64,000 bases of DNA from Candidatus Streptomyces philanthi (GCA_018114805.1 CP073042.1:1736001-1800000); one strand, 5' to 3'; shown: positions 1-11,917, numbered from the stretch's first letter. Program-made: numbers and translations. Notes: generated by a model not told the origin, from the letters alone.

Positions 1-34
1 GGGGGGCGCGTCACTCCGGCGTGCGGTCCAGGGC

Positions 35-913
35 TTAGCCGACCAGCGCGAGCAGCGTCTCCACCACCGTGTCCCACCGCCGCGCGTCCATGATCACGAT
101 GGGCACGTGCAGCGGCACGGACAGCGCGTCGCGCACGTCGTCGGCGGTGTACTCCTCGGTCCCCCCGAAGTGGTTGACGGCCACGACGTAGGGCAGCCCG
201 CCGCTCTCGAAGTAGTCGAGGGCGAGCCAGGAGTCCTCCAGGCGGCGGGTGTCGACCAAGGCGATCGCGCCGATCGCGCCCCGCACCAGGTCGTCCCACA
301 TGAACCAGAACCGCTGCTGGCCCGGCTTTCCGAACAGGTAGAGGACCAGGTCGGACGCGAGGGTGGGGCGCCCGAAGTCCATCGCGACGGTGGTCGTGGT
401 CTCGTGCGGAGTGGCCTCGATGTCGTCCACGCCCACGCTGGCATGCGTCATCAGCGCCTCGGTCTGGAGCGGGGTGATCTCCGAGACCGAGCCGACGAAC
501 GTCGTCTTGCCCACCCCGAACCCGCCGGCCACCACGATCTTCGTCGCGGTGGGCGCCCGGGAGCGGTCGAACTGCCAGCCCTGCAGGCCCTCCTCGGCGG
601 CGAGCAGCCTGGCCACCTCGTCGGCCGCCGCGCGCTGGTCGAGGCCGACCACACCGGCGGGCGCGCCGGCGTGCCCCGCGATGTCGATGCTGCCGTCGAT
701 GCTCTCCTGCGTGCCGTCGTCAGCGCCGACCAGGGCCCGCGCCCCGACCGGCGCCACGCTGCCGGCGACGGCGCCGGAGGCGGGGCCGTTCGCGGCGGCG
801 GGGAGAGGGGCGGCGGGGAGGTCGGCGGCAGGGTCGCTCGTCGGGGCCCGGTCCGACGGTGGGTCCGCGACGGCGGGTATCGCCGTCACCGTTTCAGAGC
901 CTGCGGAGTCCAC
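35..913 (-). CDS. cvnD: CvnD-type GTP-binding protein of a conservon
   Basis: Small Ras/Rab-like GTPase, the fourth member of a Streptomyces conservon, which works with a sensor-kinase-like protein (CvnA), a roadblock protein (CvnB) and a DUF742 protein (CvnC) at the membrane. The G1/Walker A motif GGFGVGKTT is at about residues 130-138, switch residues (HETTTTVAMDFG) follow, then the G3-like LFGKPGQQRF. The family core normally begins close to the segment PTATKIVVAGG; here about 115 Ala/Pro-rich residues precede it, so the protein is longer than usual (292 aa) and the true start may be internal. Its start overlaps the end of cvnC by 20 bases, indicating coupled translation. The frame is intact. 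A cvnE P450 gene, present in some conservons, would lie beyond the window edge and cannot be judged. Confidence 0.9.
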   Translation of the reverse strand: MDSAGSETVTAIPAVADPPSDRAPTSDPAADLPAAPLPAAANGPASGAVAGSVAPVGARALVGADDGTQESIDGSIDIAGHAGAPAGVVGLDQRAAADEVARLLAAEEGLQGWQFDRSRAPTATKIVVAGGFGVGKTTFVGSVSEITPLQTEALMTHASVGVDDIEATPHETTTTVAMDFGRPTLASDLVLYLFGKPGQQRFWFMWDDLVRGAIGAIALVDTRRLEDSWLALDYFESGGLPYVVAVNHFGGTEEYTADDVRDALSVPLHVPIVIMDARRWDTVVETLLALVG

Positions 914-1222
914 CGAGCACCCTTTCCAGCAACGCGCGGTCCGGCTGCCCAGACTCCCGCACGACGCCGAGCGGCATCTTGAGGAGCGCGGCCACCTCCG
1001 CCACCGAACGCATCCGGCGGCACAGCGCGACGATGGCCTTGACCTCCGGCAACACCCGGCTGTTCAGGCCACCGGAGGTCAGCTCCCGCCGCTCCTCGGG
1101 CGCCTTCAGCGCGGCCACGAACGTCTCGACCAGCAACACGTGCCCACACCGCGTCCGTCCGTCAGGCTGTACGGGCGCACGCGCGAGGGTCGCCGTCTCG
1201 GCAACTGGGAGGTCGCGCTCAT
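894..1222 (-). pseudogene. cvnC: CvnC-type DUF742 protein, one frameshift
   Basis: DUF742 family protein, the winged-helix-like third gene of the conservon. The N-terminal piece carries the family hallmark VRPYSLTDGR; the remainder (VLLVETFVAAL through VLGGLRRL) lies in another frame. A single missing base near 1145 accounts for the switch; adding it back gives 110 codons, the usual size. The ATG at 1222 overlaps the TGA of cvnB (ATGA), so translation is probably coupled. As written, the ribosome would produce only the first ~25 residues followed by out-of-frame sequence. Family assignment is firm; whether the lesion is real or a sequencing artefact cannot be told from sequence alone. Confidence 0.82.
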
Positions 1223-1761
1223 CGCGCCGACTCCACCGACCTGCGCAGTTCGCTGCGCAGGTCCGGCGTGAGCACGTACCCGGCCCGGCCGACGAACAAG
1301 GCCATGTGGTACGCCACCACGGTCATGTCGCAGTCGGGCGTCGCGTGCACGCCCAGCAGCGAACCGTCGCTGATCGACATCACGAACAGACTGCCCTGGT
1401 CCATCGCGACCATCGTCTGCTTGACGCTCCCGCCGTCCATGAGCTGCGCCGCACCCAGCGTGAGGCTGCCGAGCCCGGAGACGATGGTGGCCAGGTCGGC
1501 GCTGGAACCCTTCGGCCCGTCCTGCCCCTGCGCCGGCTTGGCCGGCCTGGCCGCCGCGGCGGTCTCCTCCGGATCGGAGGAGAGCAACAGCAGGCCGTCG
1601 GAGGAGACCACGGCCACCGACATGACCCCGGGCACCTCCTCCACCAGGTTGGTAAGCAACCAGTGCAGGTTGCGGGCCTCGTTGCTCAGCCCGTACGCGT
1701 GCGGCCTGGCCGGAGCCTCGGTCGGCGTCTCGGGGGGCGCCCCCCGAAACATTGCGGTCAA
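1219..1761 (-). CDS. cvnB: CvnB-type roadblock/LC7 domain protein
   Basis: Roadblock/LC7 fold protein (180 aa), a partner of the CvnD GTPase and CvnA in conservon signalling complexes. Recognisable segments are NLHWLLTNLVEEVPGV, SSDGLLLLSSD, the glycine-containing ATIVSGLGSL, and MSISDGSLLGV. It starts at a TTG that overlaps the predicted TGA of cvnA (TTGA), with GAGGAG in cvnA acting as ribosome binding site, and ends overlapping the cvnC start. A Lys/Ala/Pro linker of about 20 residues between the second and third segments is usual for Streptomyces members. The frame is intact, unlike its operon neighbours cvnA and cvnC. Confidence 0.9.
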   Translation of the reverse strand: MTAMFRGAPPETPTEAPARPHAYGLSNEARNLHWLLTNLVEEVPGVMSVAVVSSDGLLLLSSDPEETAAAARPAKPAQGQDGPKGSSADLATIVSGLGSLTLGAAQLMDGGSVKQTMVAMDQGSLFVMSISDGSLLGVHATPDCDMTVVAYHMALFVGRAGYVLTPDLRSELRRSVESAR

Positions 1762-4700
1762 CTGCGTGCCTCCTCGACAGTTCCACCCTCGTCCAGCGCC
1801 CCCGCTTGGTGTTGCGTGTTCCGTTGTCGCGCGTGCCGCTGTCGCGGCTGTCGATCCTCTGGCTGCCGACCGGTCGGCGGCTGGTCATGCCGCTCCTGGT
1901 CGTACGGCGATTGATGATGCTGCTCCTGGTCGTACGTGGGTTGGTCGGACTGCCCCGGCCCTCGGCCCTCGACGTGGTCCTGGCAGGGTCGCGTTCGCCG
2001 GCTTCGCCCGGGCTCGCTTCCGTGCCCCGACGCGGGGGCCTGGGGTGCGGGGGGCATGGGCCGGCTGGTCGAGTGCCGGTGGTGCCTCGCGGTGCGGGGC
2101 GGTAGCCGGTTCCCGCGCCCCGGCGGGCGGTGGCTGGTCGCACCGCTGATCCCCCGGCACGGGGCCACTCCGCGCGGCCGTGCGCTCGGCGATCTCGGCC
2201 TCGGCGTCCCGGCGGCCGTCCCGCGCGCCCTGCTGGAACCCACCGAGCCGCCGCCGCAACATCTCCGCGTCGACCTTGCGCCGCTCGCCCGCCACGGGCC
2301 TGCGCGGCGCCACCACCCGCGGGGTCCGCTTGGGGAGGCCCTTGTCGGTACGGAGCCCGTCGAAGCGGGCGGCGTCGGCGTACGCCTCGTCCAGGAGGAG
2401 GGCACCGCCTCGGGAACCTTCGGTGTCGAACGGGCCGCGCACGTCCACACTCGCCGCACCCGGGTCCGCCGGGCGCGTGGCGGACGGGGTCCACAGGGTC
2501 GGTACGGGCTCCCGCGAGGCGTCGGGCCGGGCGTCCGGTTCCTGGCGGGCCGAGCGCTCTATAGCCCGCTCGGCCGCGGCCACCAGCGGGTCACGCGCTC
2601 CGCCGCCGGCGCAGCGTGGGCCCCGGTCAGCGACGCGGCGCCCGCCCCTGCCGCAGCCCCGGCCCCCGCCCCAGGGTCGGCCAGGGCCGGGGCGGGTCCC
2701 TCCGCCGCGCCACGCGCACGGACCCGCGGCGGCGGGTCCGGCCACTGGCCGGGCGGTTCGGCCTCCCCGCGACCGCCGACGGGCGGCCCGTCGGGGCGTG
2801 GGCCGGGCGGCGCCGGCTGGCCCTCGCGCTGGCTCGGCACCAGCGGCTCACCGTCCCTCGGCTCTGTCTCGTCGGGGCCGGGCCCCCACGGCTCGCCCGT
2901 CCACGGCATGGGGCGGGCCTCGCCGGGCCGGTACTGCTCGGGGTGCTCGCGGCCACCGAGCGGGGCGTTCGGCTCGGGGTGCGCGCGCCGCGCCCGCCGG
3001 CGCCCCGTCGGCTGGTCCGCCGCCGACGGGTCATCACCCCGGGGCTCGACGTAGGGCGCGGAGGCGACGCCGGACACCCGCGTGGCGGTCCCGGCCCCCG
3101 AGAAGGTCGCCCCCCCGGGGCACGGCGTCCTCGTCCCCGGGGACGGCATGGGCGGCGGGAGCCGCGGGGGGCGAGGGACGCTTGAGTGGTGGGTGCCGCG
3201 TGCGCGGTGGGGGGCGCGGGCGCGATGCCCGGGTCAGCGCCCGCGGCGCGCCCCCCGTCGTCGTGCGCCGCCGAACCGTACGCGGCGGGGTCGTACCCGG
3301 CGGGGTCGTGCGATACCGGGTCGTGGGCCGTGCGGGAGGCAGCCGGGTCATACGCCTCGGACTGGTCCAGGACGACGGCCTCGGTCCCGGCCGCCTGACT
3401 CGCCGGCCCGGGCACGGTGTTCGGCACGGGAGCGATGTTCGGCGCAGGAGCGGTGTGCGGCACGGGCGCGGTGTGCGGTGCCGGCGCGCCGCCGGTGATG
3501 CCGGGGGTAGGGTCCGTGCGCAGGGCCACCGAGCGCGCGCTTCCCGCCACGGGCAGCGGCTGCGGAAGGATCTGCCGAGGCAGCACGACGACCGCGGTGA
3601 CCCCGCCCTGCTTCTGCTCGCGCAACTGGACCCGCACACCGTGCCGGGCCGCGAGCCGGGTGACCACGTACAGCCCGAGCCCCAACGGGTCCTCGGGCTG
3701 CGGGCCCTGACAGTAGTCCGGAACGGGGTCGGCGAGCCGGGCGTTCAGCTCGTCGAAGCGCTCCGGCGTCATGCTGATGCCCTCGTCCTGCACGGAGAGC
3801 ATCACCTCGCCGCTCTCCATCAGCCAGCCCGAGACGTGCACCTCGGTCCCGGGCGGCGAGAACACGGTGGCGTTCTCCAGCAGCTCCGCGATCAGGTGGC
3901 TGATGCTGTCGGACGCGAACCCGGCGACCTGCACCTGCGGCGGCAGCGCCTGGATACGGATGCGCTGGTACCGCTCCACCTCGCTGATCGCGGCGCGCAG
4001 CACGTCCAGCAACGGCACCGGCCCCGGGTGGTTGGACTGGCGCTCGGAGCCCGCGATGACGAGCAGGTTCTCGCTGTACCGCCGTATCCCGGTGGCGAGG
4101 TGGTCGAGCGTGAAGAGGGTGTCGAGCCGCTCCGGGTCCTGCTCGCTCTCCTCCATCGTCTCGATGACGGTCAACTGCCGCTCCACCAGGCCCAGGGTGC
4201 GCAGGGCCAGGTTGACGAAGCTACTGTGCACCCGGTCGCGGAGGCCGTCCAGCCGGGCCTGCACCTCGTCCTTGAGCCGGCGCAGTTCCTCGCACTCCTG
4301 CCGGACCTCGGCGATCTGCGCCGCGAGGTGCTGGCGCTCCTCGATCAGGTGGCCGCGCTCCGCGGCGAGCTTGGCGACCCGGGCGCGTTGGCTGCCCAGG
4401 TTCTCGTGGAGCTGGCTGACGGACTGTACGAGCCCGGCGAACTCGTCCCCGCGGGCCGCGTCCCGACGCCCGAGGGTCACCGGTTCCGCGCTGGTCGGGT
4501 CCTCGACCAGGCGGCGGGCTCCGGAGCGCAGCGCTACCAGCGGGCGCGTCACCGAACGGGTCCGTGCGCACGCTCACGGCGATCGCGAGCAGCAGGCACC
4601 CGAGCAGCAGCGCGGCCCGCAGCTCCAGCGCGGTGATCTCGTCGTCGCGCGTCCGCTCCGCGCGTGTCAGCCCGTCAGCGGCCAGCGCGGTCTCGACGCC

Positions 4701-5592
4701 GCGCAGCCGGTCGACGCGGGCGGTGAGCGCGGCGTCGACCCGCTCCCGATCGAGCGCGAGGTCGGCGGCGGTCAAGCGGGGGGGTCGGTGAGCTGGTCGA
4801 GGTAGTGCTCGGCCGCGGCAACGTCGCGGCCGGTGGCGGCGCGCTCCAGGCGCTCGCGGGCAGGGCCGGGAGCGAGCTGGGCGAAGTACGCGAGCGCCGC
4901 CTCCTCGCGCAGTCGGGTGCGCTGCGCCGCGGCGGTGAGGTCCGGTTGGCGGCCACCGGAGGCCAGGGCTCCGCGCAGCAGCGCCCGACTGCCGGACGCC
5001 TGCTCCACGGCGCGGCCGAGCGGGCCGAGGGAGCCGGGCTCGACCACGCCGGCGGCCCGGTACAGGGCCCGCACAGAGCCGGTGTACGCGTCGAAGGTCT
5101 CGACGGCCGAACCGGGCCCCGACAGCGCTCGCTGCCGGGCCTTCGGCAGTCCGCCGAGTCGCTTGGCGGCGTCGGCGAACGTCACGGAGGCGTCACTCGC
5201 GCTGCCACGCAGCTCCCCGACCTGCCGGTCCACCCGGGCACGCACGGCCTTCGACGCCCCCCGCCGAGGACGGCGGAGCGCCCGGTCGCCACGTACTCCG
5301 TCATAGCGTCGCGCTCGTCCGCCAGTGAGTGGGCGAGGGAGACGGCCGCCACGGCGGCCTCGGCGCGATCGACACCGAGCTGTGACGCCCCCCTGGCGCT
5401 CCCCCTCTGAGCCCGACCGGGCCAGAGGCTCACGTGGGGGCCGCCGCTCTGGGGGTTCGGCCCGGGCGGGCTGGTCTCCGTCGCGGAGGGGGCCGACCTT
5501 CGCGGTGACGGAAGGGGCGGGGCGGACGGTGAACGGTGAACGACGCGAGCTGGCCCCGGCCGCACCCCACGCGCGCCCCTCCAAGCAGCCAT
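1758..5592 (-). pseudogene. cvnA: CvnA-type nitrate-sensing histidine-kinase-like protein, several frameshifts
   Basis: Large sensor-kinase-like protein heading the conservon. Read N to C across frames: a nitrate/nitrite-sensing-like segment (AHSLADERDAMTEYVATG, then a helical region to about 4780), a transmembrane helix (LRAALLLGCLLLAIAVSV, near 4600), HAMP and coiled coil, an HATPase domain (HLIAELLENATVFSPPG; GLGLYVVTRLAARHG), a very long Pro/Ala-rich tail with the lineage motif DAEMLRRRLGGFQ, and the ending GGTVEEARS that overlaps cvnB. The frame changes near 5260, 4780, 4560, 3150, 2600 and 1950. No first membrane helix is visible before the sensing domain, where family members have one; part of the N-terminus may be deleted. 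The ATG lies 3 bases after the marR stop. No phosphoacceptor His box is expected in this family. Confidence 0.75.
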
Positions 5593-5595
5593 CGG

Positions 5596-6060
5596 CTACC
5601 GCTCGGACACGGCGGACCCGCGGCCTGACTCCGGGGGCGACTCCAGACCTGGCGTGGCCGACTCCGTCTCGTGCCCGGCGTTGAGCCGGTGCAGCAGGCG
5701 GGCCAGTTCGGCCACCTCCGCGCGGTCCCAGCCCTCCAGCCGCTGGGCGTAGCGGGCGCGCAGGCCACCGCGCACCCGGGTGAACCTGGCCCTCCCCTCT
5801 TCCGTCAGATGTACCAACCAGGCCCGGCCGTCGTCCGGGTCGGGGGCCAGGCCGATGAGCCCGAGCCGCTCCAACGCGCGCAGTTGTCAGCTCATGGTCG
5901 CCTTGCCGACGCCGAAGTACGCGGCCAGGTCCGTGGCCCGCATCTGCCCGGCCTCACTCAACCGGGCCAACAGTCCGTACGCGGCGGGCTCCAAGTCGGG
6001 ATGGACCTCTCGCGCCATCTCGCCCAGGTTCGCGCGTGCGCGCCGGAGAAAGACGGACAA
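5596..6060 (-). pseudogene. MarR-family regulator with in-frame TGA
   Basis: Winged-helix regulator of the MarR family, 154 codons from a TTG at 6060. The N-terminal half reads RARANLGEMAREVHPDLEPA, then AAYFGVGKATMS; the codon at 5887-5889 is TGA, and the same frame continues QLRALERLGLIGLAPDPDDG with the typical wing and a C-terminal helix. An Arg codon (CGA) is expected at that place in the recognition helix (TMSRQLRAL), so one C-to-T change explains the stop. The gene ends only 3 bases before cvnA, so marR is the first gene of the conservon operon. A short palindrome at 6292-6304 in the divergent promoter region could be its operator. Confidence 0.75.
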
Positions 6061-6291
6061 CTAACGCTCAAGAGCCAGAAAGGCGCCGTCGACCCCAACT
6101 CGACCTTCGCCGTCGCCAGCTCCCCCGACCCCGGTGTTGTGCACGTCAGCACCTCTCCGGCTTTTCAGCACGTGAAAGTCTCGTCGCGCCGCGACGTGTT
6201 GCCGCAGCTCCGCCAGTATTTTGCAGGAATACACCGCGACTCCACCCAGGACCTCTTCCCCTTCCCCCATCTACGCCCGTAGAGTTGGGTT

Positions 6292-6304
6292 ATGACATAG
6301 TCAT
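6292..6304. promoter_or_regulatory. Candidate MarR operator (ATGAC-N3-GTCAT)
   Basis: Perfect inverted repeat ATGAC-ATA-GTCAT between the divergent marR-cvn operon and the GH25 lysozyme gene, 50 bases before the lysozyme start and probably overlapping its promoter -10 region. Its position makes it a candidate site for the adjacent MarR protein; this is inference from location and symmetry only. The rest of the 6061-6353 interval shows no gene. Confidence 0.4.
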
Positions 6305-6353
6305 TCTAAAGCCATGTCGCACATCCCCCACCGAGGCCATCGGAGGCATACCC

Positions 6354-7196
6354 ATGCCCACGCACAGACCCGGTTCCCCCCGCCGCTCTCTCACCGCAGT
6401 GGTCGGGTTTCTTGCAACGTTCCTCGCCATGACGTTGGCGTTCACGCTGGCCGGCGTGGCCACCGCCGCCGAACAGCCCATTCCGCACCCCGAAAAGGAC
6501 TGGATGGGCTCCACCATCCTGGAGCGGGAGGGCGGCAACCCCGACAATCAGCCCCCCTCCTCGCGCGGCGCGTCCGTCGAGGGCGTCGACGTCAGCAGCC
6601 ATCAGGGCAACGTCAACTGGTCTTCGCTGTGGGACAGCGGAGTGCGCTGGGCGTACGTCAAGGCCACCGAGGGCCTGACGTACAAGAACCCGGACTTCGC
6701 CCAGCAGTACAACGGCTCCTACAACGTAGGCATGATCCGTGGTGCCTACCACTTCGCGCTGCCCGACGTCTCCAGCGGAGCCCAGCAGGCGAACTACTTC
6801 GCCAGCACCGGCGGGGGCTGGTCGCGCGACGGCAAGACGCTTCCGGGTGCGCTTGACCTGGAATACAACCCGTATGGCGCCACGTGTTACGGGCTGAGTC
6901 AGAGCGCGATGATCAACTGGGTGCGGGACTTCTTCAACACCTACAAGGCACGCACCGGTCGTGACGCCGTCATCTACACGTCCACCAGTTGGTGGAAGAC
7001 CTGCACGGGCAATTACGCGGGCTTCGGCAACACCAATCCCCTGTGGGTTCCGCGCTATGGCTCGTCGGTGGGCGAACTTCCCGCTGGATGGGGCTTCCAG
7101 ACCATGTGGCAGTACACCTCCACGGGACCGATCGTTGGCGACCACAATCGCTTCAACGGCGCGTACGACCGCCTCAAGGCACTCGCCAACGGCTAA
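6354..7196 (+). CDS. Secreted GH25 lysozyme (muramidase)
   Basis: Glycoside hydrolase family 25 muramidase, cleaving the MurNAc-GlcNAc bond of peptidoglycan outside the cell. A signal peptide (RRS, hydrophobic stretch VVGFLATFLAMTLAFTLAGV, AxA-type cleavage near residue 38) precedes the catalytic barrel. Visible GH25 signatures are EGVDVSSHQG at the first strand with its catalytic-site Asp, YVKATEG, GAYHFA, and the acidic pair DLEYN (DxE). The C-terminal VGDHNRFNG corresponds to the last strand; there is no cell-wall binding domain (280 aa in total). The ATG at 6354 is chosen because GGAGG sits 7 bases upstream and the signal peptide begins there. Transcription probably ends at the hairpin at 7340. 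Confidence 0.93.
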   Translation: MPTHRPGSPRRSLTAVVGFLATFLAMTLAFTLAGVATAAEQPIPHPEKDWMGSTILEREGGNPDNQPPSSRGASVEGVDVSSHQGNVNWSSLWDSGVRWAYVKATEGLTYKNPDFAQQYNGSYNVGMIRGAYHFALPDVSSGAQQANYFASTGGGWSRDGKTLPGALDLEYNPYGATCYGLSQSAMINWVRDFFNTYKARTGRDAVIYTSTSWWKTCTGNYAGFGNTNPLWVPRYGSSVGELPAGWGFQTMWQYTSTGPIVGDHNRFNGAYDRLKALANG

Positions 7197-7339
7197 TCGA
7201 TCTCGCCGACATCCCGGCGTCATGTTCGGAACGCTGTTATGCGACCCCGGTCGCACTGTTCTTCCGTGATTGCGTGAGATCACTGTCGCACGCCCTCCTC
7301 CGGTGTTCGTGAGTGCACCAGTCGCGGCCCCGGCGTCGT

Positions 7340-7372
7340 GCGGCCCCTCTCGCCCTCCGCGAGAGGGGCCGC
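7340..7372 (+). terminator. Rho-independent-like hairpin after the lysozyme gene
   Basis: Perfect 14-bp stem (arms 7340-7353 and 7359-7372) with a 5-base loop CCTCC, between the lysozyme and tetR genes. It lacks a U-tract, as is common for Streptomyces terminators. Confidence 0.7.
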
Positions 7373-7453
7373 ACCCCTCTTCGCGTGCCCGCCCCGGCGC
7401 TGTTGGCCCCGCGCGCTGTCCTTGACCTCATGTCAGCGGGTTCCGCTACAGCC

Positions 7454-7475
7454 ATACGGACAGGTCTGTCTGTAT
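7454..7475. promoter_or_regulatory. TetR operator O1 (tetR autoregulation)
   Basis: Near-perfect 22-bp palindrome with half-sites ATACGGACAG and CTGTCTGTAT, about 90 bases before the tetR start. The core GACAG-N2-CTGTC recurs twice upstream of the flavoprotein gene at 9007, which ties regulator and target together. A TetR autoregulatory site is the natural reading. Confidence 0.75.
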
Positions 7476-7566
7476 CCTGAGGAGCGTTGGCGTAGGCTTC
7501 GGCGCGCACCTGACGCGGCACCGAGCCGGCGCCCGAACCAGGCACCCACCTCTTGGAGCGTGACGC

Positions 7567-8151
7567 ATGGCTGGCAAGCGGTCTCCCGCTCGGAGTCGGA
7601 TTCTGGATACTGCGACGGAGTTGTTTAACGCGCACGGCGTGCGGGGCGTCGGCGTGGACCGCATCATCGCCGAATCCGGCGTCGCCAAGGCGACCCTCTA
7701 CACTCACTTCCGCTCCAAGGACGATCTCGTCATCGCTTATCTCCACGGCGCCGACGGGCTCTGGCGCGGTGCCCTGCGGGAGGCAGCGACCAGCGCCGGC
7801 TCCGACCCCCGCGAGCAGATACTCGGCCTGTTCGACGCGCTGCGCACCGTGACCATCTGCGACGGGTTCCGTGGCTGCGCCTTCATCAACACCGCGAGCG
7901 AGACGGAGCCCGGCACCGCCCCGCACGCCACAAGCGTCGAACACAAACAAGCCGTGCGTGCCTGGCTGAAGAAACTCACCGTCGCCGCCGGCGCCGACGA
8001 CCCGGTCCTGTTGGCCCAGCAGCTCAGCGTGTTGATAGACGGCGTGATGTCGGCCGCGGCCCTGGAGCCGACGCCAGAGTTCACGGAGGCCGCGCGAGCG
8101 GCGGCCCGCACCCTCATCTCCGTCGCCTGCCCGGACCCCGCCATGGCTTAG
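7567..8151 (+). CDS. TetR-family regulator
   Basis: TetR repressor of 194 aa. The N-terminal helix-turn-helix is clear (residues ~7-50: RILDTATELFNAHGVRGVGV, ESGVAKATLYTHFRSKDDL), and the C-terminal half resembles regulators of the YcdC/AcrR group that sense small hydrophobic or quinone-like ligands. It faces the NAD(P)H-flavoprotein gene at 8414-9007 tail to tail, with a bidirectional hairpin between. The promoters of both genes carry the same palindrome (one copy here, two there), so this protein probably represses itself and the reductase. The ATG at 7567 follows GGAGCGTGACGC. The frame is intact. Confidence 0.9.
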   Translation: MAGKRSPARSRILDTATELFNAHGVRGVGVDRIIAESGVAKATLYTHFRSKDDLVIAYLHGADGLWRGALREAATSAGSDPREQILGLFDALRTVTICDGFRGCAFINTASETEPGTAPHATSVEHKQAVRAWLKKLTVAAGADDPVLLAQQLSVLIDGVMSAAALEPTPEFTEAARAAARTLISVACPDPAMA

Positions 8152-8339
8152 CAAGGGCCGGCCCGCCGGCCGGTGGGCGCCACCCAGCCATCAGACGCAG
8201 CCTCCCGACCACCCGCCCGCAGCAACCCCTGCCTGACCGCACAGCGCGGGACGGGGGACTGCGCTCGGCTGTCCCGCAACCGGCGACACCGCCATGGCGC
8301 CGCGCGGAGGAGCGGGCGCCGGTTCCGAACACGAAAGAG

Positions 8340-8367
8340 CCCGGCACGGCGAGGACGCCGTGCCGGG
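8340..8367. terminator. Bidirectional hairpin between tetR and the flavoprotein gene
   Basis: Perfect 12-bp stem (8340-8351 with 8356-8367) and a 4-base loop AGGA between two convergent genes. It serves as a terminator for both directions; no poly-U is present. Confidence 0.7.
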
Positions 8368-8413
8368 ACCAGAGGGAGAGGACGACGACACCTCGCGGGT
8401 GTCGCCGTCGCGC

Positions 8414-9007
8414 TCAGGCGGCCAGACTCGACTCCTCGGCGGCTGCCGGCGCTATTCGCGCGGTCTCGGTCGTACCGCTGGTGCGGAGGACGGCCCGGTA
8501 GGCGTCCTGCTGGGCCGTGAGCCCCGACTCGTCCATCCGGCGCGTCCCGTAGGCCACGAACGGTTCCTCGTACCGCATGCCGGTCGCCCCTGCCGTGACG
8601 TCGAAGGGGCGAAGGAGATCGGAGACGGAGAAGCGGTTCGCTCCCCCGGGTCCGTAGGCGTCGCTGGGGCCGCCCACAGTGGTCGCCACACGCAGCGTCT
8701 TGCCGTGCAGGGCGGAACCCTCGGCGCCGTAGGCGAACCCGTACACGAAGACCTCGTCGAGCCACTGCTTGAGCAGCGGGGTCGCCGCGTACCAGTAGAA
8801 GGGGAGCTGGAGCACGATCCAGTCGTGCTCCAGGAGCAGGCCCTGCTCGCGCGCGATGTCGATGCGCCCGTCGGGGTACGTGGCGTACAGGTCGTGGACC
8901 GTGACGCCGGCAACGCTCCTGGCGGCATCGACGAGAGCCGTGTTGACGCGCGAGGTGGCCAACTGTGGATGAGCGAGGACAACCAGGGTGCGGGGCTCGG
9001 ATGCCAC
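8414..9007 (-). CDS. NAD(P)H-dependent flavodoxin-like oxidoreductase (KefF/MdaB/NQO1 type)
   Basis: Flavodoxin-fold FMN/FAD enzyme of 197 aa that probably reduces quinones or related electrophiles by two electrons using NAD(P)H, in the cytoplasm. Family signatures are LVVLAHPQLATSRVN at the N-terminus (flavin phosphate loop), DLYATYPD, the stretch DWIVLQLPFYWYAATPLLK with the conserved W/P-x-x-Y motif, and VATTVGGPSDAYG. The GTG at 9007 follows AGGAG by 8 bases. Two copies of the TetR operator lie 73 and 104 bases upstream, so the gene is predicted to be induced when the TetR ligand (plausibly a quinone or diamide-like compound) is present. The substrate is inferred from family only. Confidence 0.88.
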   Translation of the reverse strand: MASEPRTLVVLAHPQLATSRVNTALVDAARSVAGVTVHDLYATYPDGRIDIAREQGLLLEHDWIVLQLPFYWYAATPLLKQWLDEVFVYGFAYGAEGSALHGKTLRVATTVGGPSDAYGPGGANRFSVSDLLRPFDVTAGATGMRYEEPFVAYGTRRMDESGLTAQQDAYRAVLRTSGTTETARIAPAAAEESSLAA

Positions 9008-9079
9008 GGAAGTCTCCTGTTCGGAGGCGATGCGTACGACCGGTGCGTGCAGCGAGGCCGCACGGGCGAGTTCAGTAGC

Positions 9080-9101
9080 AAACAGACAGGTCTGTCTGAC
9101 A
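9080..9101. promoter_or_regulatory. TetR operator O2
   Basis: Copy of the palindrome with core GACAG-GT-CTGTC (9085-9096), identical in its core to O1 at 7454. It lies upstream of the flavoprotein gene and probably covers its promoter. Confidence 0.75.
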
Positions 9102-9110
9102 CTCCAAAAT

Positions 9111-9132
9111 TAACAGACAGACCTGTCTGCCT
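9111..9132. promoter_or_regulatory. TetR operator O3
   Basis: Third copy with core GACAG-AC-CTGTC (9116-9127). Its centre is 31 bp from O2, about three helical turns, so two dimers could bind the same DNA face. Confidence 0.72.
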
Positions 9133-9360
9133 GTCAAGGTCACCGAGAGAGCCAACGAGTCCTTCACCCTTTCGAGTTGACCGGCTGTCACATGCACGCG
9201 CATTGCCGGGAGCACTCACGCGCCCAGGCCATGCCGTCTTCCGTTGCCGAAGGTCAGGGGCCTTCGCCCGGGCGTTCAGCACCCCTCGCACGCGCACGGG
9301 GCGCTGACCTCGCGGGCACCTCACCGCGGGCCGCAGCCGTACGCTCCCCGGGGCCGACAC

Positions 9361-9415
9361 GCCGAGGCCGGCGCCCCCGCTCCACCGCGGGTGAAGGGGG
9401 AACGCCGGCCTCGGC
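9361..9415 (-). terminator. Hairpin downstream of lon
   Basis: Perfect 13-bp stem (9361-9373 with 9403-9415) with a 29-base loop that can itself pair through short C and G runs. It sits 50 bases past the lon stop codon. No gene is visible in the remainder of 9133-9464. Confidence 0.6.
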
Positions 9416-9464
9416 ATCGCTGTTCGGGCACGATCCGGCCCAGGCCGGGCCGGGCCAGGTCACG

Positions 9465-11917
<2,453 letters not shown>

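Noticed and set aside
2180..4636. Plus-strand open frame of 818 codons opposite cvnA
   Set aside because: Low-complexity Arg/Gly/Pro product with no domain; the minus strand encodes recognisable CvnA segments.
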